NCBI GenBank assembly: GCA_025362165.1
Contig: JANYHY010000726.1
Span: forward strand, 1 to 17,334
Source: Myxococcales bacterium
GTDB lineage: Bacteria > Myxococcota_A > Polyangia > Polyangiales > Polyangiaceae
Reading direction: 5' to 3'
Length of the DNA: 17,334 nucleotides
Below the pieces are notes generated by a model, which was given only the letters and a program-made list of their open reading frames with translations, was not told where the DNA came from and searched no databases. The translations under genes were made by a program, and so were the position numbers. Of this stretch, positions 7,163-14,024 are shown piece after piece (position 1 is the first letter of the stretch; the number at the start of each line of letters is the position of its first letter).

Positions 7163-8743
7163 TCAGTCGTCCGTGGACTCCTCGTCGTCGTCCTTGTCTT
7201 TGTCCTCTTCGACGTCCTTCTTCGGGGCCTCTTTCTCGGCCTCCGGCGCGTCATTCTCCGCTTTCGGAGACTCTCCAAGATCGTCTTGCTCTTCTTCAGC
7301 TTCGACCGACTTCGTCTCGACGGGCTTCTTCTTCTTCTTTTTGACGAGCTTCTTCTTCGGACGATCTTGCTCTTCGTCTTCGTCGTCTTCGACGCTGCGC
7401 TTCTTGCGCGGCTCGTTGAGCGCCTTGTCGTCAGCGAGGGGAGCGCCCTCGAGGCCGAGCGCCATCGCCAGCTTCGGCGCGCGTTTCGCTTCTTCCCACG
7501 CCATCGAATAGAAGAAGCACGCGATGACCGCGGTGATGAGCCCGATGAACTGGCTGGTCGAGTACGCGTAGTCGTCGACGACATACTGCGCCGTCTTCAT
7601 CGTGAAGATCGAGAGCACGCCGGGAACGAACGACCCGATCTGCGCGGCCAAGCGCAGTCGCGGGTTGGGGATCGCCTTCGCGACGCCAAGCGTGAAGCCG
7701 ATCGCCATCAGCAGAAGTCCGCCGCCGATCAACAAGTAGCGATCGGTGTGGAACGGCAAGCTGCCCCGTTGATCATCGTCTCGCCAGAGCTCGAGGATGA
7801 AGCGCAAGAAGCCGTAAGCGATCACGAACGTGTAGAAGATTTGGCCGCGAAATTTCTGGTGCTTGCGATGCCAGAGCAACAACACGAGCAGCGCGAGACC
7901 GACGAGCGACTCGTAGATCTGTGTGGGGTGAACCGGGAAAGACGCGTCCTTCAGGTTCAAGCATTCGGCGGCTTTGTAGTGAATGTCGCCGCGCGTGCAC
8001 TGATCGAGGTGGTGTGCGTACGCGGGCGAGCCCGGGATCGGCGAGCCGTTCTCGAAGTACCCGAGCGTGCCGTCCTCGAGCTTGGGGAACGTCCCCATCT
8101 TCTTCAGGAAGCTCGGCGCGTCAGCGGACAGGCGCTGGCCGAAGTCGCAGCCGTACAAGTAACAGCCGAGGCGCGTGATCATCAGGCCGGAAGCGAGGCT
8201 CGGCACCGCGACGTCCGCCCAGGGCAACAAGCGGATCTGGTGGCGTAGCAAGAACACCCAGCTGCCGAAGATGCCGCCGATGAAGCCGCCGTACGCGACG
8301 AGGCCGCCCTTGCGGAAAGCGAAGTAGTCGGCGGTCTCGTGGAACTCGTCGAGGTTCGTAATGATGTAGAGTACACGCGATCCTGCGAGCGCCGCGAGCG
8401 CTGTCCAGACGTAGCAGTTGGCCATCGTCTCAGCGGGGAGGCCGATCTTTCGTGCGAGCGGGAGCGTGATGTACCAGCCCACGACGAGCGAGAGCCCGAG
8501 CATCACTCCGTACGAATAGATGGGCACGCCGCCGGTCGGCGGGGTCCAGTCGGACGCGCGCCAGTAATACGCCCCGGCGCCTCCGGCTGCTGCGATCACC
8601 AGGCCCGTGAGAGCGTCTTCCTTTGCCCCCTTTCGTTGCGCCCAAATCCCATAGAGGGCTGAGATCGCAGCGATGGCGACGAGCGCCCACCAGAGCTTGA
8701 GCGAGCGATTGGGGAGCGGGATGTGAAAGAGGATCGGATGCAT
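7163..8743 (-). CDS. lgt: Prolipoprotein diacylglyceryl transferase, extended form with long charged tail
   Basis: A 526-residue polytopic inner-membrane enzyme that transfers diacylglycerol from phosphatidylglycerol to the lipobox cysteine of prolipoproteins, the first step of lipoprotein maturation. Seen: GGLVAYGGFIGG (146-157), RLGCYLYGCDFG (191-202) at the place of the conserved RxGNxxxGE signature, HPTQIYES (272-279), and ELWRDDDQRG (318-327). It is much longer than the usual 260-300 residues. There is an extra N-terminal membrane helix (about 17-34), an insert with C249 and C261 between the signature and HPTQ, two more membrane helices near 362-412, and a 110-residue hydrophilic tail of Lys runs (KKKLVKKKKKKP) and Asp/Glu runs ending EESTDD. 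I chose ATG 8743, with AAGGA 10 nt upstream; the frame stays open beyond this into the divergent gene but is meaningless there. It heads the minus-strand cluster. Confidence 0.94.
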   Translation of the reverse strand: MHPILFHIPLPNRSLKLWWALVAIAAISALYGIWAQRKGAKEDALTGLVIAAAGGAGAYYWRASDWTPPTGGVPIYSYGVMLGLSLVVGWYITLPLARKIGLPAETMANCYVWTALAALAGSRVLYIITNLDEFHETADYFAFRKGGLVAYGGFIGGIFGSWVFLLRHQIRLLPWADVAVPSLASGLMITRLGCYLYGCDFGQRLSADAPSFLKKMGTFPKLEDGTLGYFENGSPIPGSPAYAHHLDQCTRGDIHYKAAECLNLKDASFPVHPTQIYESLVGLALLVLLLWHRKHQKFRGQIFYTFVIAYGFLRFILELWRDDDQRGSLPFHTDRYLLIGGGLLLMAIGFTLGVAKAIPNPRLRLAAQIGSFVPGVLSIFTMKTAQYVVDDYAYSTSQFIGLITAVIACFFYSMAWEEAKRAPKLAMALGLEGAPLADDKALNEPRKKRSVEDDEDEEQDRPKKKLVKKKKKKPVETKSVEAEEEQDDLGESPKAENDAPEAEKEAPKKDVEEDKDKDDDEESTDD

Positions 8744-8753
8744 GACTGCGGCG

Positions 8754-8761
8754 TCCTTATA
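8754..8761 (-). promoter_or_regulatory. lgt ribosome binding site overlapping a TATAAG box
   Basis: The minus strand reads TATAAGGA. AAGGA sits 10 nt before ATG 8743 and supports that start. The overlapping TATAAG resembles a -10 element, but as a promoter it would leave almost no leader, and the nearest TTGAGG lies 22 nt upstream, too far for a normal spacer. The ribosome-site reading is preferred. Confidence 0.4.
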
Positions 8762-8779
8762 CCCGAGCCGCGATTGGGT

Positions 8780-8811
8780 GGAGCCCTCAATACACGGAGC
8801 CCTCAATACAC
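8780..8811. repeat. Perfect 16-bp tandem direct repeat in the lgt/lipoprotein divergent region
   Basis: Two contiguous identical copies of ggagccctcaatacac occupy 8780-8795 and 8796-8811, inside the 129-bp gap between the divergent lgt (start 8743) and lipoprotein gene (start 8873). The flanks do not continue the match. The rest of the gap has no hairpin I can support. It could be a tandem operator or a recent short duplication. Confidence 0.85.
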
Positions 8812-8872
8812 TCGCGCTCGCTCGGTCGTTGTGTTGTCGGAGGTTCAGTGCACTGTGGTACCAAAGACCGTC

Positions 8873-9724
8873 ATGCGCGCCTTCGTTGCAATCGCCCTCT
8901 GCGCCGCCGCGTGTGTTCCGCCGGGGAACAGCACGCCGTCTGACGCTGGCACCACGACCTCGAACGTCGGCCCTACGCCGTCTGCGCGTCCGACGCCGAA
9001 CGTGATGGCGATCCCCTTCGAAGACAACTTCGATCGCGTGGTGATGAAGCGTGACGCCGCGCCGAGCGCACCTCTCTTGGCGATGACCGCGGATGGGACA
9101 GCCACGAACGCCTTTGAAACTGGGCTGATCATGCCGCCGCCGCTCATCACGCCGGACATCGCCGATGATGGCCTCGCGCCCAATTGGCGGCAGGCGCAGA
9201 CCAACGTGTGGCACTTGGAGAATGGTCGCGTGTGCGGATCGATGGCGCACAACCACGGCCTCTGGCTCAATCGTGTGTTGGGAGTGAACGCCCAGATCGA
9301 GTTCGATGCCACCAGCGACTCGCAGCTCGGCGATCTGAAGGCAGAGCTTTGGGGTGACGGCCAATCCTCGGCGACCTCCATCTCGTACACCAACGCGACG
9401 AGCTACCTGACGATCATGGGCGGCTGGAAGAACAAGTTTCACGTACTTGCGCGCATCAACGAGCACGGCGACGATCGCAAGGAGATCACGATCGATCCGA
9501 CGAGCGACGACCCGCGTGAGAAGCCCGTCGTGCGCGGTCAGAGCTACCACTTCAAGGTGGTGCGCAATGACGGCCACACGGTCCGCTGGTCTGTGGACGG
9601 CCTCGAGTACCTCACCTACGACGACCCCCAACCGCTCACCGGCTTCGGGCACGACCACTTCGGCTTCAACGACTGGGAAGTGAAGGTGTGCTTCGACAAC
9701 GTCAAGGTCACCCCTCTGCCGTAA
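8873..9724 (+). CDS. Lipoprotein with concanavalin-A-like (DUF1080-type) domain
   Basis: A 283-residue predicted lipoprotein. MRAFVAIALCAAAC is a short signal peptide with a lipobox-like AAAC ending at Cys14, followed by PPGNS and a Thr/Ser/Pro-rich spacer to about residue 45. Residues 47-283 look like a beta-sandwich of the concanavalin-like lectin/glucanase type seen in 3-keto-disaccharide hydrolase (DUF1080) relatives. The signs are FEDNFDR at the start, WHLENGRVCG, alternating strands, the penultimate VRWSVDGLEYLTYDD strand typical of this fold, and a final strand with VCFDNVKV. C121 and C273 could form a disulfide. No catalytic residues can be assigned, so a carbohydrate-binding role is as likely as hydrolysis. 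I chose ATG 8873 because the signal peptide begins there; the frame is open upstream from 8723 but that would overlap lgt. It is divergent from lgt, the enzyme that would lipidate it. Confidence 0.85.
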   Translation: MRAFVAIALCAAACVPPGNSTPSDAGTTTSNVGPTPSARPTPNVMAIPFEDNFDRVVMKRDAAPSAPLLAMTADGTATNAFETGLIMPPPLITPDIADDGLAPNWRQAQTNVWHLENGRVCGSMAHNHGLWLNRVLGVNAQIEFDATSDSQLGDLKAELWGDGQSSATSISYTNATSYLTIMGGWKNKFHVLARINEHGDDRKEITIDPTSDDPREKPVVRGQSYHFKVVRNDGHTVRWSVDGLEYLTYDDPQPLTGFGHDHFGFNDWEVKVCFDNVKVTPLP

Positions 9725-9740
9725 AACGCCCGATCGACGC

Positions 9741-9750
9741 GTCGTACGAC
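9741..9750. other. 10-bp perfect palindrome between lipoprotein gene and next gene
   Basis: GTCGTACGAC lies 17 nt after the lipoprotein stop, in the 65-bp gap before the next plus-strand start. It has no loop and no T-run, so it is not a terminator; it could be an operator or chance. Further along the gap is a short ACTAG direct repeat (gtactagactag). Confidence 0.4.
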
Positions 9751-9789
9751 TCCACTGAGAGAGACTGTTCGTACTAGACTAGGGCATTG

Positions 9790-10716
9790 GTGGACGCTTC
9801 CGAGTTCGAGACACTGGTCACTGAGCTGGAGACACGCGTCGACCGCCTGCGATCTTTGTACGAGCAGTACTTCATGGGGATCGAGCGGACGATCCCGAAC
9901 GTGCCACTCAAGGACGTCGAGCGCCGCATCCAAGCGCTGCGCCGCGATCAGCCCAGAAACACGGGCCTGCGGTTTCGCTTTCACATGATCATCCAGCGGT
10001 ACAACACGTACACGGCGTACTGGCAGCGCATCTGCCGCGAGATCGAGGAAGGCACGTACAAGCGGCACATCCAGCGCGCGAAGAAGAAGTTCGACGACGC
10101 ACCCGCGGCCATCACGACGGCGCCAGTCACCGAACCTGGAAGGACCGCGAGCGGCTCGTACGAGCTCTCGCTCGACGACGTGATCGAAGACGAACCGGAG
10201 CTCGAAGAGGTGGTTGAGCCGTCGCGACCTCGAGTGCCCCTCATCGCGTCACCCGCGGCGATCGGCAAGTGGCGCAAGGTCGAGCCGAAGCCTCCCGATC
10301 CACCCAAGGCGCCCGATCCACCCAAGGCGCCCGATCCGCCAAGGGCACCGGTCGTGCTCTCCAGGCCGGCGACGTTCATGAAGGCCGCGCTCCCCAATCC
10401 GACGATCACGGAGAAGAAGGCGTCGCCAGCGCGTGTCGAGCCCCCCGCAACGATCCAACCGCAGAAGATTCAACCGCAGAAGGCTGCGCCCAAGCCGGGA
10501 GACCTCTCGGACGATCGCATGCGCCAGATTTACTCGCAGTACGTACAGACCAAGCGCGCGCAGAACGAGTCCACGGCGCAGGTCACCTACGAGGCCCTTG
10601 CGAAGACCATCCAGCAATCGACCGAGAAGCTGCGCGAGAAGCACGGCGGCAAGGCGATCGATTTCGAGGTGAACGTCAAGGACGGCAAGACGGTCCTCAA
10701 ACCCGTCGTCAAATAG
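9790..10716 (+). CDS. Hypothetical protein with MXAN_5187-like C-terminal domain and proline-rich linker
   Basis: A 308-residue cytoplasmic protein with no signal or membrane helix. Residues 1-103 are helical and charged, with coiled-coil character (LETRVDRLRSLYEQYFMG) and then aromatic, Arg-rich helices (FRFHMIIQRYNTYTAYWQRICREIEEG). Residues 115-150 are acidic, 160-230 are Pro/Lys/Gln-rich, and 232-308 form a second domain (LSDDRMRQIYSQYVQTKRAQNES, then FEVNVKDGKTVLKPVVK) that resembles the family named after the C-terminus of Myxococcus MXAN_5187, recalled rather than searched. The function is unknown; the two domains tied by a flexible linker suggest an adaptor. I prefer GTG 9790, with AGGG 5 nt upstream, over the adjacent TTG 9787, which is too close to it. 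It ends 9 nt from the convergent small gene. Confidence 0.85.
   Translation: MDASEFETLVTELETRVDRLRSLYEQYFMGIERTIPNVPLKDVERRIQALRRDQPRNTGLRFRFHMIIQRYNTYTAYWQRICREIEEGTYKRHIQRAKKKFDDAPAAITTAPVTEPGRTASGSYELSLDDVIEDEPELEEVVEPSRPRVPLIASPAAIGKWRKVEPKPPDPPKAPDPPKAPDPPRAPVVLSRPATFMKAALPNPTITEKKASPARVEPPATIQPQKIQPQKAAPKPGDLSDDRMRQIYSQYVQTKRAQNESTAQVTYEALAKTIQQSTEKLREKHGGKAIDFEVNVKDGKTVLKPVVK
10294..10347. repeat. 18-bp tandem repeat encoding PDPPKA units
   Basis: Two identical 18-bp units (10294-10311 and 10312-10329, cccgatccacccaaggcg) and a diverged third (10330-10347) encode PDPPKA, PDPPKA, PDPPRA at residues 169-186 of the surrounding protein. The length is a multiple of three, so copy-number change would keep the frame. 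Confidence 0.88.
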
Positions 10717-10725
10717 GCCCGCGTG

Positions 10726-10986
10726 TCAGTGCGTGAGCGCGCGCGGGGACGGCGGTAGCGGTGTGATGCGATCGTCGTGCGCGGAGCAGAAGAGGATGGC
10801 GCAGTGACGCCCCTCGTTCTGCTTGATTCGGCTGCAGAGCTCGGCGAGATCCTCGTCCGAGTCCACCACGCTGCCCTCGACAGGCTGCGCCGTGCGCGAA
10901 TCGTAGCGGCAATGATCCAGAGCGACCCATCGCCCTTGGTATTCTTCGATTCGACGAATTTCTGGCCAGGTTTGTCGACTGCCCAT
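10726..10986 (-). CDS. Small DUF5678-like protein of unknown function
   Basis: An 86-residue soluble protein. The core reads RRIEEYQGRWVALDHCRYD, then VVDSDEDLAELCSRI, then HCAILFCSAHDDRI. This matches the pattern of short DUF5678-type proteins, in which a 'Y.GkWVA' strand is followed by a stretch like 'v...sdleeL...' and then a hydrophobic strand. Three cysteines (about positions 27, 52 and 62-68) and several His residues are present, but no metal motif is clear. The function of such proteins is unknown. ATG 10986 is preceded by a GAGG about 9 nt upstream. The gene lies between a convergent gene on its 3' side and a divergent large gene on its 5' side. That it is a real gene is supported by its fit between neighbours and by its normal protein-like composition compared with the Arg-rich shadow frames. 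Confidence 0.7.
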   Translation of the reverse strand: MGSRQTWPEIRRIEEYQGRWVALDHCRYDSRTAQPVEGSVVDSDEDLAELCSRIKQNEGRHCAILFCSAHDDRITPLPPSPRALTH

Positions 10987-11018
10987 TCACTCAACCTCGT
11001 CCCCCGAGTTACCGAACA

Positions 11019-11048
11019 GATGCAGTGCGAAACTCTCACACCTGCATC
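11019..11048. promoter_or_regulatory. 7-bp inverted repeat in divergent intergenic region
   Basis: GATGCAG (11019-11025) and CTGCATC (11042-11048) are perfect inverted arms with a 16-bp spacer, in the 145-bp gap between the DUF5678-like gene (start 10986) and the propeller-phosphatase gene (start 11132). The spacing of arm centres (23 bp, about two helical turns) would suit a dimeric regulator, but chance is not excluded. No promoter boxes are convincing. Confidence 0.3.
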
Positions 11049-11131
11049 GCTCCGAAAGCCAATCGGCAAACATCACCTATGGCGTCCGAAACGCAGGCCA
11101 ATTACACCGCCAACTCCAGCAACGTCAAGGA

Positions 11132-14005
11132 ATGGCCCGTCTCATGCTGAACACGCGTATCGCACCTCATGTGCTCGCGGGGCTTGTTTTCAGCTGCTCG
11201 CCTGCGGTGCCACAGCCGCTTCCCCAGCCTGAAAAATCTTTCGACGCTTCAGTGAGCGCGCGCCCTGCGGTGCCCAAACTCACGGTGCAGACTTCCGTGG
11301 AGCTTCCGACGGGCGCCTTGCTGACTCCAGACATTGCGCCTGGCTCACACCTGTACGAGCTCGATCCGCACGTCGCGGCTCACCCCTTTCGAGCCGGATT
11401 CGCAGTCTCGGAGGCGCTCTCGCCTGACGGCAAGACGCTCGCGGTGTTGACGAGTGGGTTCAATCGGCTGACCACGCCCACCGGTGACGGAGTGCCGGAC
11501 GTCGTCGGCGAGTACGTGTTCTTCTTCGAGCCGCAAGCGAACGGCGAGCTGAAGGAGCTCGGCTCGGTGACGATCCCGAACAGCTTCATCGGGCTCGCGT
11601 TCACGCCCGAGGGCACACACCTCTATGTGAGCGGTGGCTCAGACGACGTCGTGCGCGATCTGACGCGAGATCCACTGTCGAACAAATTCGCGGAGACGAG
11701 CCCGCCCATCGCGTTGCATCATTTGAAGGGGGGCGGCGGTGGCCTCGGATTGGACGAGAGCCCATTCGCCGCGGGGATCGGCGTCTCGGCGAGCGGCAAG
11801 ACGCTGGTCGTGGCCAACCACGAGAACGACAGCGTGCAGCTTGTCGACGTCGCCACGCGCAACGTCCGCGCGGAGATCGATCTCCGCCCAGGCAAAGGTG
11901 TGCCTGGCGGAGAGTTCCCGCTTGGCGTGCTCGTCATTGGAGAGGAGCGCGCATACATCACGTCGCAGAGAGATCGCGAGATCGTGGAGATCGATCTCGT
12001 TCGGGCTTCGGTCTCGCGGCGCGTGCGCGTGGGCGGGCAGCCGACCCGGGTCATCGCGACCAAGGACGGCAGGCGACTCTTCGTCGCGAACGCGAACAGC
12101 GACACCGTGAGCGTGATCGATCGAGAGTCGCTCACCGTGCGCGACGAGATTCGTGTCGCGGGTCCGCTCGGCTCCATCGCGCTGAGTCACCGAGGATCTA
12201 GCCCCAACGCGCTGCGACTCTCCGAAGACGAGAAACGTCTCTTCGTCACGCTCGGAGGCGCAGACGCGGTCGCCATCGTCGATCTCGCGGGCGAGGTTTC
12301 GGGCGTGAGCCAAGTCGCTGGCCTCGTACCGACGGGCTTCTACCCCAATGACGTCGTCGTCTCGCCGGATGGGCGCTCGCTCTTCGTCGCGTACGGCAAG
12401 AGCGCGACCGGCCCCAACCCGCGAGGTCCTCGTGGTGATCGCGCGGCGCTGGTGAATCCCTTCGACATCGTGATGGGAGACGGCACGCAGTTCGGTCTGC
12501 AGTTGATGAAGGGTGGGGTGCATGCGTTTCCCATCCCGGACGCGGCGTTGCTCGCACCATTGACACATCAAGCATTGGCCAACCACCACCTCGACGCGGC
12601 GCCGATCGTCCCGCCGATCTTCGGCGTGCTTGCGGGCAAGATCACGCATGTCGTCTTCGTGATTGGAGAGAACCGCACCTACGATCAAGTGCTCGGCGAC
12701 GTGCAGGGCGGCGCGGACGGTGATGCTTCGCTCACGATGTGGGGCGAGCGCTACACGCCGAACCTCCACGCGCTCACGAGGCGCTTCGTGCTGCTCGATC
12801 GCTTCTTCGACTCCGGCGACGTGTCGGGAGACGGCTGGCAGTGGACGATGGCGGGCCGCTCGACGGACGTCGCACAGAAGGCGATCCCGATCGAGTACGC
12901 AAGCCGCGGTCGGCACTCGTACGACTGGGAGGGGACGAACAGGAACGTCAACGTGTCGCTCGCGACCCTGGACGAGCGCCTCGCCTTCAACCCGAAGACG
13001 CCCAAGCAGATCGACTTGCTACCGGGTCGCGCGGACGTCGGCGGCGTCGACACACCCGCGCAGGGTGGGCACGGGTATTTGTGGGACGTCGCGCTCGCCG
13101 CAGGAAAGTCCGTACGAAACTACGGGTGCTTCGTCGATGACTATCGCTACGCCTTGCCGAAGAGCGACTCGGCGCGCGTGCCGCCGATCAAGGATCCGTT
13201 CGCGAACAGGACGCGCGTCGCTTTTCCGACTGCGCCCGCGCTGCACGACGTGACGGACCCGTACTTCCGCGGGTTCGACATGACGTTCCCCGATCAGTAC
13301 CGCGTCAACGAGTGGGCGCGCGAGCTGGACGCGTACGAGAAGAACGGAGACCTGCCCGCGCTCGAGCTCGTTCGCTTGCCGCGCGACCACACGGGCTCGT
13401 TCACCCGATCGCTCGACGGCGTCGACACGCCCGACGCGCAAGTGGCCGATCACGACTACGCAGTCGGACGGATCGTCGAGAGGCTCAGCGCGAGCAAGTA
13501 CTGGGAGTCGACGCTCGTCATCGTGATCGAAGACGACGCGCAGAACGGCGCAGACCACGTCGACTCTCACCGCAGCTTCGTCGCGTTCGCTGGCGGGCAC
13601 GTCAAAGGCGGGCTCGTGCACGCGCGCTACACGACGCCGAGCGTGTTGCGCACGATCGAGCTCATTTTAGGCCTATCGCCGATGTCTCAGGCCGACGCGA
13701 CCGCCGCGCCGATCGTGGAGGCGCTGACGGAGTCGGTGACGACGGAGCCCTTCGTGGCGATCGTCCCGGACGTGCTCCGAAGCACCAAGCTGAAGCTGCC
13801 CTCCGCGAAGAAGGGGGAGACCGCGTCGTCTGCGCGCGGCGACGCGAAGTACTGGGAGCTCGCCATGTCGGGCTTCGACTTCGATCACGCCGATCGCTTG
13901 CCCGCGCACGAGTTCAACGCCGCGCTAGCTTGCGGGCTGCTCGCCACTGACGGCTGTGTGTCGAAGACGCCTCCAATCGTGGCGGCTCGTGAGGACGATG
14001 ACTGA
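11132..14005 (+). CDS. YncE-type beta-propeller fused to alkaline-phosphatase-superfamily phosphoesterase, predicted lipoprotein
   Basis: A 957-residue exported protein. The N-terminus MARLMLNTRIAPHVLAGLVFSC is a signal peptide with a VFSC lipobox-like end (Cys22) and a Pro/Ser-rich spacer. Residues about 75-460 are YncE/surface-antigen-type propeller blades, seen as repeating units such as VSPDGRSLFVA, KDGRRLFVANANSDTVSVID and KTLVVANHENDSVQLVD. Residues about 500-890 are a phosphoesterase domain: VFVIGENRTYDQVLGD (metal-site region, ENRTYD 513-518), a substrate core (DSGDVSGDGWQWT), and EDDAQNGADHVDSHR (800-814) with the Asp/His ligands. This matches the known architecture 'bifunctional YncE/alkaline phosphatase family protein'; the physiological substrate is not known. 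ATG 11132 directly abuts an AAGGA, so ATG 11144, 12 nt after it, may be the true start. The next gene begins 19 nt after its stop, so they may share a transcript. Confidence 0.92.
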   Translation: MARLMLNTRIAPHVLAGLVFSCSPAVPQPLPQPEKSFDASVSARPAVPKLTVQTSVELPTGALLTPDIAPGSHLYELDPHVAAHPFRAGFAVSEALSPDGKTLAVLTSGFNRLTTPTGDGVPDVVGEYVFFFEPQANGELKELGSVTIPNSFIGLAFTPEGTHLYVSGGSDDVVRDLTRDPLSNKFAETSPPIALHHLKGGGGGLGLDESPFAAGIGVSASGKTLVVANHENDSVQLVDVATRNVRAEIDLRPGKGVPGGEFPLGVLVIGEERAYITSQRDREIVEIDLVRASVSRRVRVGGQPTRVIATKDGRRLFVANANSDTVSVIDRESLTVRDEIRVAGPLGSIALSHRGSSPNALRLSEDEKRLFVTLGGADAVAIVDLAGEVSGVSQVAGLVPTGFYPNDVVVSPDGRSLFVAYGKSATGPNPRGPRGDRAALVNPFDIVMGDGTQFGLQLMKGGVHAFPIPDAALLAPLTHQALANHHLDAAPIVPPIFGVLAGKITHVVFVIGENRTYDQVLGDVQGGADGDASLTMWGERYTPNLHALTRRFVLLDRFFDSGDVSGDGWQWTMAGRSTDVAQKAIPIEYASRGRHSYDWEGTNRNVNVSLATLDERLAFNPKTPKQIDLLPGRADVGGVDTPAQGGHGYLWDVALAAGKSVRNYGCFVDDYRYALPKSDSARVPPIKDPFANRTRVAFPTAPALHDVTDPYFRGFDMTFPDQYRVNEWARELDAYEKNGDLPALELVRLPRDHTGSFTRSLDGVDTPDAQVADHDYAVGRIVERLSASKYWESTLVIVIEDDAQNGADHVDSHRSFVAFAGGHVKGGLVHARYTTPSVLRTIELILGLSPMSQADATAAPIVEALTESVTTEPFVAIVPDVLRSTKLKLPSAKKGETASSARGDAKYWELAMSGFDFDHADRLPAHEFNAALACGLLATDGCVSKTPPIVAAREDDD

Positions 14006-14024
14006 GTGCTAACATTGGCCGCCG

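Noticed and set aside
8744..9658. Upstream extension of the lgt frame, giving an 831-residue open frame to 9658
   Set aside because: The extension runs antisense through the lipoprotein gene, and Lgt similarity begins at the ATG at 8743, which has AAGGA upstream. It is open only because of GC-rich codon bias.
11639..12916. A 425-residue antisense open frame opposite the propeller-phosphatase gene
   Set aside because: The composition is Arg/His/Asp-rich with no domain signal, while the opposite strand encodes clear propeller blades and phosphatase motifs.
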